A stretch of DNA of 64,000 bases, taken from RDYZ01 sp964518905 (GTDB taxonomy: Bacteria > Cyanobacteriota > Cyanobacteriia > Cyanobacteriales > Geitlerinemataceae). Made by a program: the position numbers and the translations under genes. Positions within the stretch are counted from its first letter, which is position 1. Every line of letters starts with the position of its first letter. A model generated the notes under the pieces. The model was given only the letters and a program-made list of their open reading frames with translations. It had not been told where the DNA came from and did not search any database. Positions 16,208 through 24,245 of the stretch are shown here, one piece after another. The stretch spans positions 10,926 through 74,925 of the forward strand of contig CAZFJL010000018.1 in NCBI GenBank assembly GCA_964518905.1. Direction: 5' to 3'.

Positions 16208-16365
16208 CGTTGGGGGCTTGTCTTGCCGAGATTCTGTGAGTTACGGGGCGGCAGGTTGCAGAGGTTGCGTTGGTCGTTGGTGGCGCCGCCGTTGGGGTTG
16301 TTGAGCCAGGGGGTGAGCCGATCGCAGGCGCGATCGAGTAGCGTGAACAAGATGAAAGTCTGCAT
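16204..16365 (-). pseudogene. Remnant of a second STAND-WD40 gene: C-terminal tail
   Basis: On the minus strand 16337-16241 matches 17058-16962, the 3' end of the big WD40 gene, without indels over ~97 bp. It encodes LLDRACDRLTPWLNNPNGG against ELIDRACRRLTPWLNNPNGG in the intact gene, and continues NLCNLPPRNSQN against AVCNLPPRNPTN. A short open frame (ATG 16365, stop 16204) survives, 53 codons. No ATPase or WD40 repeats remain. It indicates a former tandem paralogue or a recombination scar. Confidence 0.8.
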
Positions 16366-16367
16366 CG

Positions 16368-16616
16368 ATGAAAATGCCAACAATTTTGCGCCAGGATGGG
16401 TTTGCGGTTCGTCTTTATTTTAACGACCACGATCCGCCACACGTTCACGTTTTCAAGGCGGGAGGACAGGCCAAGATTGCTTTGGGCGATGGAGAGGGGT
16501 TGCCTTGGCCGATGGAAGTTCTGGCGATGGATAATAGAACAGCGAAGCAGGCGCTGAAGCTCGTGTTCGAGCATCAGGCGTATTTGTTGGATAAATGGAG
16601 GGAGTTTTATGACTGA
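16368..16616 (+). CDS. DUF4160 family protein
   Basis: This 82-residue protein has the DUF4160 pattern: MPTILRQDGFAVRLYFNDH, then DPPHVHVFKAGGQAKI with the conserved HVHV, and a C-terminal helix LVFEHQAYLLDKWREFYD. Its stop overlaps the start of a DUF2442 gene by 8 bp. The DUF4160-DUF2442 couple is a recurrent two-gene module regarded as toxin-antitoxin-like, with no proven activity that I know. It lies between the WD40-tail remnant and the end of the intact WD40 gene. Confidence 0.85.
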   Translation: MKMPTILRQDGFAVRLYFNDHDPPHVHVFKAGGQAKIALGDGEGLPWPMEVLAMDNRTAKQALKLVFEHQAYLLDKWREFYD

Positions 16617-16959
16617 GCGAAACATGGACGATCGCGATTTCGAGATGCAGCTAGAGCGGGCGCGACGGGCGGCGGAGTTGAATGCGCTGACGGAGCCGCG
16701 TGCGGTATCGGCGGAGTATGACGCGGTGGGGCGGCGGATTGTGGTGGAGTTACGCAGCGGGGCGGTGTTTTCGTTTCCGGTGCGGATCGCGCAGGGGATT
16801 GCGGGGGGAAGTGCGGCGGAGTTGGCGGAGGTGGAGGTGACGCCTGCGGGGGATGGGCTGCACTGGGAGGGGTTGGATGCGGATTTGAGTGTGGCGGGGT
16901 TGTTGGCGGGGCGGTTTGGGTCGGAGGTTTGGATGGCGGGGTTGTGGGCTAGTTTGTAG
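16609..16959 (+). CDS. DUF2442 family protein
   Basis: The product has 116 residues. After a charged N-terminus (MDDRDFEMQLERARRAAEL), the DUF2442 core reads AEYDAVGRRIVVELRSGAVF SFP, then LAEVEVTPAGDGLHWEGLDAD, then VAGLLAGRFG. DUF2442 proteins are beta-rich and usually follow DUF4160. The 8-bp overlap indicates translational coupling. Its last 11 bp overlap the convergent 3' end of the WD40 gene. Confidence 0.85.
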   Translation: MTERNMDDRDFEMQLERARRAAELNALTEPRAVSAEYDAVGRRIVVELRSGAVFSFPVRIAQGIAGGSAAELAEVEVTPAGDGLHWEGLDADLSVAGLLAGRFGSEVWMAGLWASL

Positions 16960-19900
16960 GGTTACGGGGTGGCAGGTTGCAGACGGCGCGTTGTTCGTTG
17001 GTTGCGCCGCCGTTGGGGTTGTTGAGCCAGGGGGTGAGGCGGCGGCAGGCGCGATCGATCAGCTCATCGAGGGTTTCGACTTTCCAGAGCTTGACGGTGT
17101 TGTCAGCGGAGGCAGAAACGATTTGCTTGCCGTCCGGGCTGAAATTTGCGCTATTCACAGTGCCGGAATGACCGTTGAGGGATTGGAGTTCCTCGCCTGT
17201 TTGGGCGTCCCATAGCTTGACAGTATTGTCATCGGAGGCGGAAACGACTCGCTTTCCGTCCGGGCTAAAATATGCCCCCCGAACCCAGCCAGAATGACCG
17301 TTAAGCGAAAGGAGTTCCTCTCCGGTGGTCGCATTCCAGAGCTTAACAGTGCCATCAGAGGATGCGGAAACGACTTGCTCTCCGTCCGGGCTAAAATTCG
17401 CGCTATTCACAGTGCCGGAATGACCGTTGAGGGTGCGAAGTTCCCCCCCGGTACTTGCGTTCCAGAGCTTGACGGTATTGTCATTGGAGGCAGAAATGAC
17501 TCGCTCTCCGTTCGGGCTAAAATTCGCGCTATTAACCCTGTCGGAATGACTGTTGAGGGAAAGGAGTTCCTGACCAGTTGTCGCATCCCAGAGCTTGACG
17601 GTGCTATCAGAGGAAGCGGAAACGACTCGCTCTCCGTCCGGGCTAAAAGATGCCCCCCGAACCCAGCCAGAATGACCTTTGAGAGTAAAGAGTTCTTGAC
17701 CAATTGTTGCATCCCAGAGCTTGACGGTGCTATCAGAGGAAGCAGAAACGACTCGCTCTCCATCCAGGCTAAAATTCGCGCTATTAACCCTGTTGGAATG
17801 ACTGTTGAGGGAAAGGAGTTCCTGACCAGTTGTCGTATCCCAGAGCTTGACGGTGCTGTCATCGGAGGCAGAAACGACTCGCTCTCCGTCCGGGCTAAAA
17901 TTCGTGCTACTAACCCTGTCGGAATGGCCGTTGAGGGTGCGGACTTCCTCTCCGGTACTTGCGTCCCAGAGCTTGATGGTATTGTCCCCCGAGGCGGAAA
18001 CGATTTGCTTTCCATCCGGGCTAAAATTCGCGCTATTGGCCCAACCGGAATGACCGTTGAGGGAAAGGAGTTCCGCTCCAGTCTCAGCATCCCAGAGCTT
18101 GACGGTGTTGTCAGAGGATGCGGAAACGACCCGCTCTCCGTNNNNNNNNNNNNNNNNNNNNNNNNNNNNNNNNNNNNNNNNNNNNNNNNNNNNNNNNNNN
18201 NNNNNNNNNNNNNNNNNNNNNNNNNNNNNNNNNNNNNNNNNACCGTTGAGGGAAAGGAGTTCCACTCCAGTCTCGGCATCCCAGAGCTTGACGGTGTTGT
18301 CAGAGGATGCGGAAACGACCCGCTCTCCGTCCGGGCTAAAATTCGCGCTATTCACAGCATCGGAATGACCGTTGAGGGAAAGGAGTTCCACTCCAGTCTC
18401 GGCATCCCAGAGCTTGACGGTGGTGTCAAAGGATGCGGAAACAACTCGCTTTCCGTCCAGGCTAAAATTCGCGCTATGAACGAAGCCAGAATGACCGTTG
18501 AGAGTGTTGCGGATTTGACATAGGCGAAGGGCTTCTGTGAGGCAATAGATCGGTTGCACGGTGGAATATTGGGCAAGCGGGGCAGGGCCTACCCATCGGC
18601 TGAGGGTTTTCGCCGCCTGGGTTGCCATCACCAGCGCCTCAAGCTGCCGGTGGACAGAGAGCTGCTTCAGCGCCAGACGACAGTCTGTTTCGAGCTGCGT
18701 TGCTTCCCGCACCGCCGCGTACTCTGCCTCCGCTGCTGCAATTTGCTCTTCCAGCGTCTCCAACTTCGCCTCCGCCTGCTCTCGCTTCTCCCGCTCCACC
18801 TCCAACTCCCGATACATTTCCCACACATCTCGCCCCCGCGTCTGCCGAATCAACATCGCCAGATAATCATGCACCAACTGATAGCGATCGACCGGCGACG
18901 CCGGAAGCAACACCAACAACCCCGACAACACAAAAATCTCCAACACCAAATCCAACACCCCCTCCCTCGGCTCCGTATACAGACCTTCCAAATCCGTGCG
19001 TAACTCCTCCTTCGTCCGCAAAGGCCGCGTCCCCCGCTCATCCGTCAACAAATACAACACCAAATTCGCCAACCGCTCATTCTCCCCCCCACACGCCAAC
19101 ACCACCTCATCCAAATACCCCCGCACCAAAACCTCCTTCGGCGACTCATCCGCCGTCGCCAACGCCTCATAATCCGCCAACGTCGAAATCCCCCGACCCT
19201 GAAGCTGCGTCCCCGCAATTTGCAGCTCGATCGGCCGGATCTCACCCACATCATCCGCCAGATCCTCCACAAACCGCGCCAACAAATCCCCATCCAACCG
19301 CAACGCCGTATTCGCCACCAACGTCCGAATCACCGCCTCCGTCTGATCATCCGATAGATTGCCGATCGGATACAACACATTTTTACTCAACACATCCTGC
19401 CCCACCCCGCGCATCTCCTTCATGCGGTTGCACACCAGCAGAAAATGCAAATAGTCATCGCGCAACGATAACACCACCTTCACCGCACCCAACAGCTCCG
19501 GATCATCCAACAGACTGCCAATAAAGCGGAAAAACTCGCGATGCTCCCGCAAGCTGGGATTCGCAAAGAAAAACTCCTCAAACTGATCCAACACAAACAC
19601 CGTCACACCGTTACGCTCCTTCGTCGTTCGCAACATCGCCCGCACCGCCGCCAACGGATCACCCAACTCCCGCGCCCCCGCAATCCCCAACGCCGCCGCC
19701 AGCTCACGCGGCCAATCGCGATAAACCCGCACCACCGCCACCACCACATCCCGATAACTAACCGACTGATTGTGCAGCGCTGGAACCAGCCCCGCATTCA
19801 CCAGCGAGCTTTTGCCCACACCCGACGGCCCGTTCAGCACGATCAGCTTGCAATCATTTCGCCCAATCCGCTCCAGCAAATTCCGCACATCATCGCCCCG

Positions 19901-21175
19901 CCCTGCCTGTTCGATTTCCGGCGGCAGCGTTTCGGCATCGTCGTCACTACGATCGGTCTCGATCGGCTGAAGCCGCCCTGCCCCGATGAACGCCCGTAAC
20001 CCATAGCGCCGCTCGATCGCATTGCGCTCCTGCCGCACCTTGTACGCCGCCAGGTAATCACGACGATCGTCGAAACACAAACCCTGCAACGTTTCGAGAC
20101 CGCTGAGGTAGAGCTTCGGAAAACTCGATGGACTGAGACCGCGCAAACGCTCCAACACCGCGATCGCCCCGTCGATGTCGCCGTCCGTGTGTCGGCGATC
20201 GGTCTCCAACCGCGCATCGAGCAGCCGCCATGCCGAACAGTTACGGCACTGTTCCAGCAATTCCGATCGACCCGCCCTGATAAACGTCGTTTCGCAGGCC
20301 GCAAACCGCTCACGGGCGATCGCGAGCTGCGCCAGGTCGTCCTCAGCCCGATCGAGCGCCACCAACGCCAGGTAAAACTCTGCCCAACCTGCAAACACCG
20401 CCGCCTCAGAATGATCGTTCCCCTCTCCCCGCCAAACCACGAGGCTCGCCTCAAGCTGCGTTTCGGCGGTATCGCGTTTGCCACCTCGGTAGCTCTCACG
20501 CCCGAAGATGATTTCCATTTGGGCGCGGAGGACGGGATCGAGGGTGAGGTCGCGGCGATCGAGTTCGTCGTAGGCCGTGCGGGCTTCGGTGCGATCGCGT
20601 GATTTCAGCAAATCCGCCCGTCCAAGCAGTTGCGAGTCCGTCGCCGTGGCAAGCCGATCGAAAAATAGTCGTACTTTTCCCGCGATCGTTTCGATCAACG
20701 CTGCATCGGCGATCAAAAACTGCTTCGTCGTCGCCCAGCTAAACAGATCGCTTGCGCCGAACATGAAGTGTTGCAGCGCCTCATCATCGAGCCAAACCAA
20801 CAGCGGAAACGGAAACTCCCGCAGGTTTTCCCGCACCTGGTTCGCATTCGCCAGCAACGCCGCGATATTGTCCGCCGCTTCGAGTCCGATCACCTGCACG
20901 CCATGCGTCGCCTGCCCGTGCCGATCGACCAAAAATTGCTGCACCAAGCTATACAGCGTCGTTCCCGTCGGCGGTAACGACAACACCGGCACATCAAGAC
21001 CATGCTCGGCGCGGCAATGATCCGTAACGCGCTGCGTCCACTGCGATCGAGCGCTGGTGTAGTCGCAGCGGATCAGAATCAGCTTGAACTGACCCTGTGA
21101 CCGGGCGATCGCCATCCCAAGCTGCCGCAGGGTTTTGGTATTTTTGGCGGAGATGTCGGGGGTAGAACGAGGCAT
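16949..21175 (-). CDS. STAND NTPase with TPR-like region and C-terminal WD40 repeats
   Basis: From ATG 21175 (MPRSTPDISAKN) the product has ~1400 residues. N-terminal ~130 residues have a P-loop-less ATPase look (FKLILIRCDYTSARSQW, PFPLLVWLDDEALQHF), possibly an inactive STAND domain. Then a TPR-like helical region follows to ~410. An nSTAND1-type ATPase comes next: Walker A LNGPSGVGKSSLVNAG near 450 and Walker B TVFVLDQFEEFF near 530. A coiled coil (EVEREKREQAEAKLETLEEQ) is followed by at least eleven 42-residue WD40 repeats (GHSxxVNSANFSPDGERVV type). Such proteins sense a ligand with WD40 and oligomerise via the NTPase. The repeat number is uncertain because of a 100-N gap. It is last in a three-gene minus-strand cluster. 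Confidence 0.85.
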   Translation of the reverse strand: MPRSTPDISAKNTKTLRQLGMAIARSQGQFKLILIRCDYTSARSQWTQRVTDHCRAEHGLDVPVLSLPPTGTTLYSLVQQFLVDRHGQATHGVQVIGLEAADNIAALLANANQVRENLREFPFPLLVWLDDEALQHFMFGASDLFSWATTKQFLIADAALIETIAGKVRLFFDRLATATDSQLLGRADLLKSRDRTEARTAYDELDRRDLTLDPVLRAQMEIIFGRESYRGGKRDTAETQLEASLVVWRGEGNDHSEAAVFAGWAEFYLALVALDRAEDDLAQLAIARERFAACETTFIRAGRSELLEQCRNCSAWRLLDARLETDRRHTDGDIDGAIAVLERLRGLSPSSFPKLYLSGLETLQGLCFDDRRDYLAAYKVRQERNAIERRYGLRAFIGAGRLQPIETDRSDDDAETLPPEIEQAGRGDDVRNLLERIGRNDCKLIVLNGPSGVGKSSLVNAGLVPALHNQSVSYRDVVVAVVRVYRDWPRELAAALGIAGARELGDPLAAVRAMLRTTKERNGVTVFVLDQFEEFFFANPSLREHREFFRFIGSLLDDPELLGAVKVVLSLRDDYLHFLLVCNRMKEMRGVGQDVLSKNVLYPIGNLSDDQTEAVIRTLVANTALRLDGDLLARFVEDLADDVGEIRPIELQIAGTQLQGRGISTLADYEALATADESPKEVLVRGYLDEVVLACGGENERLANLVLYLLTDERGTRPLRTKEELRTDLEGLYTEPREGVLDLVLEIFVLSGLLVLLPASPVDRYQLVHDYLAMLIRQTRGRDVWEMYRELEVEREKREQAEAKLETLEEQIAAAEAEYAAVREATQLETDCRLALKQLSVHRQLEALVMATQAAKTLSRWVGPAPLAQYSTVQPIYCLTEALRLCQIRNTLNGHSGFVHSANFSLDGKRVVSASFDTTVKLWDAETGVELLSLNGHSDAVNSANFSPDGERVVSASSDNTVKLWDAETGVELLSLNGXXXXXXXXXXXXXXXXXXXXXXXXXXXXXXXXXXGERVVSASSDNTVKLWDAETGAELLSLNGHSGWANSANFSPDGKQIVSASGDNTIKLWDASTGEEVRTLNGHSDRVSSTNFSPDGERVVSASDDSTVKLWDTTTGQELLSLNSHSNRVNSANFSLDGERVVSASSDSTVKLWDATIGQELFTLKGHSGWVRGASFSPDGERVVSASSDSTVKLWDATTGQELLSLNSHSDRVNSANFSPNGERVISASNDNTVKLWNASTGGELRTLNGHSGTVNSANFSPDGEQVVSASSDGTVKLWNATTGEELLSLNGHSGWVRGAYFSPDGKRVVSASDDNTVKLWDAQTGEELQSLNGHSGTVNSANFSPDGKQIVSASADNTVKLWKVETLDELIDRACRRLTPWLNNPNGGATNEQRAVCNLPPRNPTN
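17070..18520 (-). repeat. WD40-encoding 126-bp tandem repeat array
   Basis: About eleven copies of a 126-bp unit are visible, ten complete plus one cut by the gap. Units are highly similar at the DNA level (for example the complement of TCCGTCCGGGCTAAAATTCG recurs in nearly all). The homogeneity implies recent expansion or gene conversion, and explains the assembly break inside it. Confidence 0.9.
18142..18241. other. Assembly gap of 100 N
   Basis: Exactly 100 N interrupt a WD40 repeat. By the repeat register the missing stretch should be 37 bp plus a multiple of 126 bp. Both that and 100 leave the same frame, so the frame stays open across the gap, but the true repeat count is unknown. Confidence 0.95.
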
Positions 21176-21189
21176 AGCGCCGGGGAGGG

Positions 21190-21753
21190 TTAAAAGGTGA
21201 TGTCTGTGTAGATTTCCGCGATCGGACAATCGAGATCCAGGCTGGCAAACCGGACGGTTTCACCCGCGCCATAGGTTTCAAAGCTCCAGGTACGATCGCC
21301 CATGCGCCGATAAATTTCGACTTCCGTGTGATCTTGATTGACTAAGACGTATTCCTGAAGGCTTTCGAGTTCGCGATAGTGGTGAAATTTAGCGCCGCGA
21401 TCGAAGGCTTCGGTGCTGTTCGAGAGGATTTCGATAATCAGTTTGGGATGCTTTTTGTAGTAGCGGGTTTCGCGATCGCGCAGGTCGCAGGTCACGAGCA
21501 AATCGGGATAATAAAAGCGGTTGGCGCTTTCGATCCGCACTTTCATATCAGCAAAAAAGGTTTTGCAGGATGAGCCGCGTAGGTGAGCGCGAAGCACGGT
21601 ATACAGGTTCCCAGAAATCAGATTATGTTCTTCGCTAACTCCAGCCATCGCGAAGACTTCACCATCATGATATTCGTGCTTGATCTCGGCCTGCGCTTCG
21701 GCAGCAAGGTAGTCATCAGGTGAGAGGTCTAGGCGATCGGGTTGAGCAATCAT
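21190..21753 (-). CDS. Uma2 family endonuclease-like protein (copy 2)
   Basis: The 187-residue protein is a Uma2 member: MIAQPDRLDLSPDDYLAAEA, IKHEYHDGEVFAMAG, FYYPDLLVTCDLRD and PKLIIEILSNSTEAFDRGAK. It is closely related to the copy at 14995-15594. It ends only 14 bp upstream of the STAND-WD40 start and begins 98 bp downstream of the P-loop ATPase, all on the minus strand, so it is likely co-transcribed with both. It could be the nuclease effector of that cluster, although stand-alone Uma2 genes are common in cyanobacteria. Confidence 0.85.
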   Translation of the reverse strand: MIAQPDRLDLSPDDYLAAEAQAEIKHEYHDGEVFAMAGVSEEHNLISGNLYTVLRAHLRGSSCKTFFADMKVRIESANRFYYPDLLVTCDLRDRETRYYKKHPKLIIEILSNSTEAFDRGAKFHHYRELESLQEYVLVNQDHTEVEIYRRMGDRTWSFETYGAGETVRFASLDLDCPIAEIYTDITF

Positions 21754-21789
21754 GGGTTATTACCTGTGAGGCCAATTGTGGGCAAGACC

Positions 21790-21828
21790 AGACCTCATCT
21801 GAGGCTTCCAAAATCTCTGAGGTCTAAA
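21790..21828. repeat. AGACCTC..GAGGTCT palindromic repeat
   Basis: CAGACCTCATCTGAGGC and ATCTCTGAGGTCT form an imperfect inverted repeat between the ATPase and Uma2 genes. A close relative occurs at about 40189-40222. The pair belongs to a dispersed cyanobacterial palindrome family. Confidence 0.55.
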
Positions 21829-21851
21829 AACCAGTGCGCCCCTACCGTATT

Positions 21852-23225
21852 TTATTCCTCCAATTCCTCGGCATCGGCTAAAACCGGATTGATATCAAAC
21901 CACGACTTTTTGCGCTCCTTGTACTCAAACACCATCCGCGTGTGAATCAGCTTCTGGAACCCTTCGTCATCGCTCACCTTTTTCGTCTTCTTCACCTCGC
22001 GCAACAGTCCCCACTCCGCCGACGAAATTTGTAGCCGCAGGATATTCCCATGATCGGCGATCACATCCTCCAGCGTATCCATCGTCAACGGTAGATCCAT
22101 CTCCTCCTCAACCCACTGCGACAGCAACCGCAACAGATCGCGCACATGGCCGCCGCTATAGCGACACAGCCGATCCAAACAGTCCTCATCCTCAAAAATT
22201 TGTTCCAGATTCGCCAAGCGTTCCTCTGGCGATAACGTGGGAAACGCTCGCGCCAGCACCATTTGCTTGAGCAGAGCGATCCCCTCGTCGCAGTCCGAAC
22301 CATCCGGAAAGCCGATCGACACCATCGGCAACACGTAGGGCTGTTTGAACACTTGCAGCAAATTACCGACAGCGCTGGAATACATCAGCGACAGCGGCAT
22401 GGTGTAAATCGTGTGGCAATTGAGCTGTTTAAGATAGCTGCCCTGATCGACAAATAGATATTCCTGCTGGCCTTTACCGAAGGCTTTGACGGCGCGATCG
22501 ATCCGATCGAGGTTATCGACGATCGTCACCAAACCGCGATAGCCCTGTTGTTTGAGCTGGGCGATCGCCGGTTCGAGCAATTCAGTATTGATCAGATTCA
22601 GCAACTCGATTTTCTGGGGGCCAAGATACTGATTCAACTTCTCGCGTAACCCCGAGTCACCCTTCGCTTTCACCGTCAGCGAACCGATCCCCATCCCCAA
22701 CGTCACAGCCCTCGTCTCAGTATTAAAACCAACGCTCGCCCCCTCCCGTGCCTTTCTGTCCGCATATCCAAGCTCTCCACTCAGCTCAATCTCAGTACTG
22801 AGAATATCGGCGGTTTTCTTCAGCAGGCTACGCAGTCCCGGCGCAGGGGTTTCGAGCGCATCGAGGGTGTCGAGTTCCTCGCTAATCCGCTTGGCGATCA
22901 CGAGCAGTACGTCGATGATGTCCACATCGGCGACTTCGAGATCGTCGGTCGAGGCGAAGTAGACAACGAAAAAGCCTTCGTCTTCGAGCTGCTGCTTCAG
23001 GCTTTGGAGTTCGGTAGATTTACCGCAGCCGATATGCCCAGAAAACAGCGAACAGGTCGGGTCTTCGGGGGACAGTTTGGCGATTCTATTGCAGAGTTTT
23101 TTGACGATTTCGCCGCCGCGCACGCTGGCAAAGTCGATGTAGTAGTGCCGATCGTTCGGATCGGAGACAACTAAGGTGCGACTCGGATCGATTGTTTTAG
23201 CAAAAACACTGAGATCGATGGACAT
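21852..23225 (-). CDS. P-loop ATPase, first gene of the STAND-WD40 cluster
   Basis: This 457-residue protein begins MSIDLSVFAKTIDPSRTLVV. Walker A is FSGHIGCGKSTELQSL (~62-77) and Walker B is GLVTIVDNLDRIDRA (~231-245). HVRDLLRLLSQWVEEE late in the protein resembles an AAA/STAND helical sensor region. There is no transmembrane segment or recognisable effector domain. The C-terminal ~60 residues (SSAEWGLLREVKKTKKV to WFDINPVL) look like a winged-helix element. It is the first gene of a minus-strand cluster with Uma2 and the STAND-WD40 gene. I infer a regulatory ATPase working with them. Confidence 0.75.
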   Translation of the reverse strand: MSIDLSVFAKTIDPSRTLVVSDPNDRHYYIDFASVRGGEIVKKLCNRIAKLSPEDPTCSLFSGHIGCGKSTELQSLKQQLEDEGFFVVYFASTDDLEVADVDIIDVLLVIAKRISEELDTLDALETPAPGLRSLLKKTADILSTEIELSGELGYADRKAREGASVGFNTETRAVTLGMGIGSLTVKAKGDSGLREKLNQYLGPQKIELLNLINTELLEPAIAQLKQQGYRGLVTIVDNLDRIDRAVKAFGKGQQEYLFVDQGSYLKQLNCHTIYTMPLSLMYSSAVGNLLQVFKQPYVLPMVSIGFPDGSDCDEGIALLKQMVLARAFPTLSPEERLANLEQIFEDEDCLDRLCRYSGGHVRDLLRLLSQWVEEEMDLPLTMDTLEDVIADHGNILRLQISSAEWGLLREVKKTKKVSDDEGFQKLIHTRMVFEYKERKKSWFDINPVLADAEELEE

Positions 23226-23371
23226 AGTAGATGGTGTGCAGGAAAAAAAAGCTATCCCCGATCAAGTGAAAATCACGAGAATGACCTGCATTATCGCGTT
23301 TTTTGTCGTACCTGTAAGTGCGTATGGTACGAATTCCCAGAGATAAAGTTGCGATCGGGTTTTGTTCGGTT

Positions 23372-24031
23372 CTAGCTATGAATCCGAGGTTCTGGATGTA
23401 GCGTCGCCAGTAGCTCACTTTCCACGATCGCCAGTTCCGCCAACCGCGCATCCACCACCTCCCGCTCAAAATACGTCGTCGCCAACACCCAGTACGCGCC
23501 ATAATGCCGCGCCTCCGACGCCATCAAACTCCGATAAAATTTCGCCAGCTCGCGATCGGGCAAATGATCCGCCAGCAGCCCCAGCCGCTCATGCGATCGC
23601 GCCTCGATCAACCCCGACACCAGCAGCAAATCCAACATGCGATCCGGCTCATTGCGTCGCACCAGCGCTTTTAACCCACCCCCGTAGGGCGGCGCAGGTA
23701 GCGGCGCAAGATCTACGCCCCGTTGTTGCAAAATGCGATTCACCTGCTCGAAATGTTCCAACTCTTCCCGCGCGATCGCCGTCAGTTCCCGCACCAGTTT
23801 TTCATTCGAGGGATAGCGGCTCATCAAACTCAGCGCCACCCCGGCGGCCTTGCGCTCGCAGTGGGAATGATCGAGCAAAACCGTGTCGAGGTTGGCTAGC
23901 GCTTGGGCGATCCAGGCGTCCGATGTGGGCGTGACGAGCCACTTGATTTTAGTGGTGTCGCGGGGCTCGATCGCGGGTGGTGTCACGCTGGCGGTGGTTA
24001 ATGCGGTGGCGGCGGTGGGTGCGATGGGCAT
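23372..24031 (-). CDS. miaE: tRNA-(ms2io6A37)-hydroxylase MiaE
   Basis: The 219-residue protein is a ferritin-like diiron enzyme. Ligand motifs are visible: HSHCERKAAGVALSLM near 57, REELEHFEQVNRIL near 90, EARSHERL near 145 and SEARHYGAYW near 175. MiaE hydroxylates 2-methylthio-N6-isopentenyl-adenosine at tRNA position 37 using O2. The first ~25 residues are a variable extension; a start nearer the WLVTPTSDAW segment cannot be excluded. It is divergent from msrP with a 214-bp spacer. Confidence 0.9.
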   Translation of the reverse strand: MPIAPTAATALTTASVTPPAIEPRDTTKIKWLVTPTSDAWIAQALANLDTVLLDHSHCERKAAGVALSLMSRYPSNEKLVRELTAIAREELEHFEQVNRILQQRGVDLAPLPAPPYGGGLKALVRRNEPDRMLDLLLVSGLIEARSHERLGLLADHLPDRELAKFYRSLMASEARHYGAYWVLATTYFEREVVDARLAELAIVESELLATLHPEPRIHS

Positions 24032-24245
24032 GATGGGAAAACCGGGGATTCGTCCTAGGAGTCGGATCGTAGCAAACCGGCGAAGCCGATCACAGCATCA
24101 AGACCTATGATCAAACGGAAACCATTACACTGAGCATGGTTCAACGTCATCACCAATCCCCCAGAGAATCCCAAACCGATCTCATGATCTCGTGTGTCGT
24201 TAACCCGAACTGCTCCATCCCGTTGCCGTCTTCCCCACACGTCCT

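Noticed and set aside
17070..18520. Regular repeats that could look like a CRISPR array
   Set aside because: The period is 126 bp without distinct spacers and encodes WD40 units in frame.
17294..18523. Plus-strand 409-codon open frame
   Set aside because: It is a shadow of the WD40 repeats on the other strand; its repeats mirror the 126-bp unit and contain no recognisable protein.
18622..19524. Plus-strand Pro/Ser/Thr-rich 300-codon frame
   Set aside because: It is antisense to the STAND gene and reflects its GC-rich codon usage.
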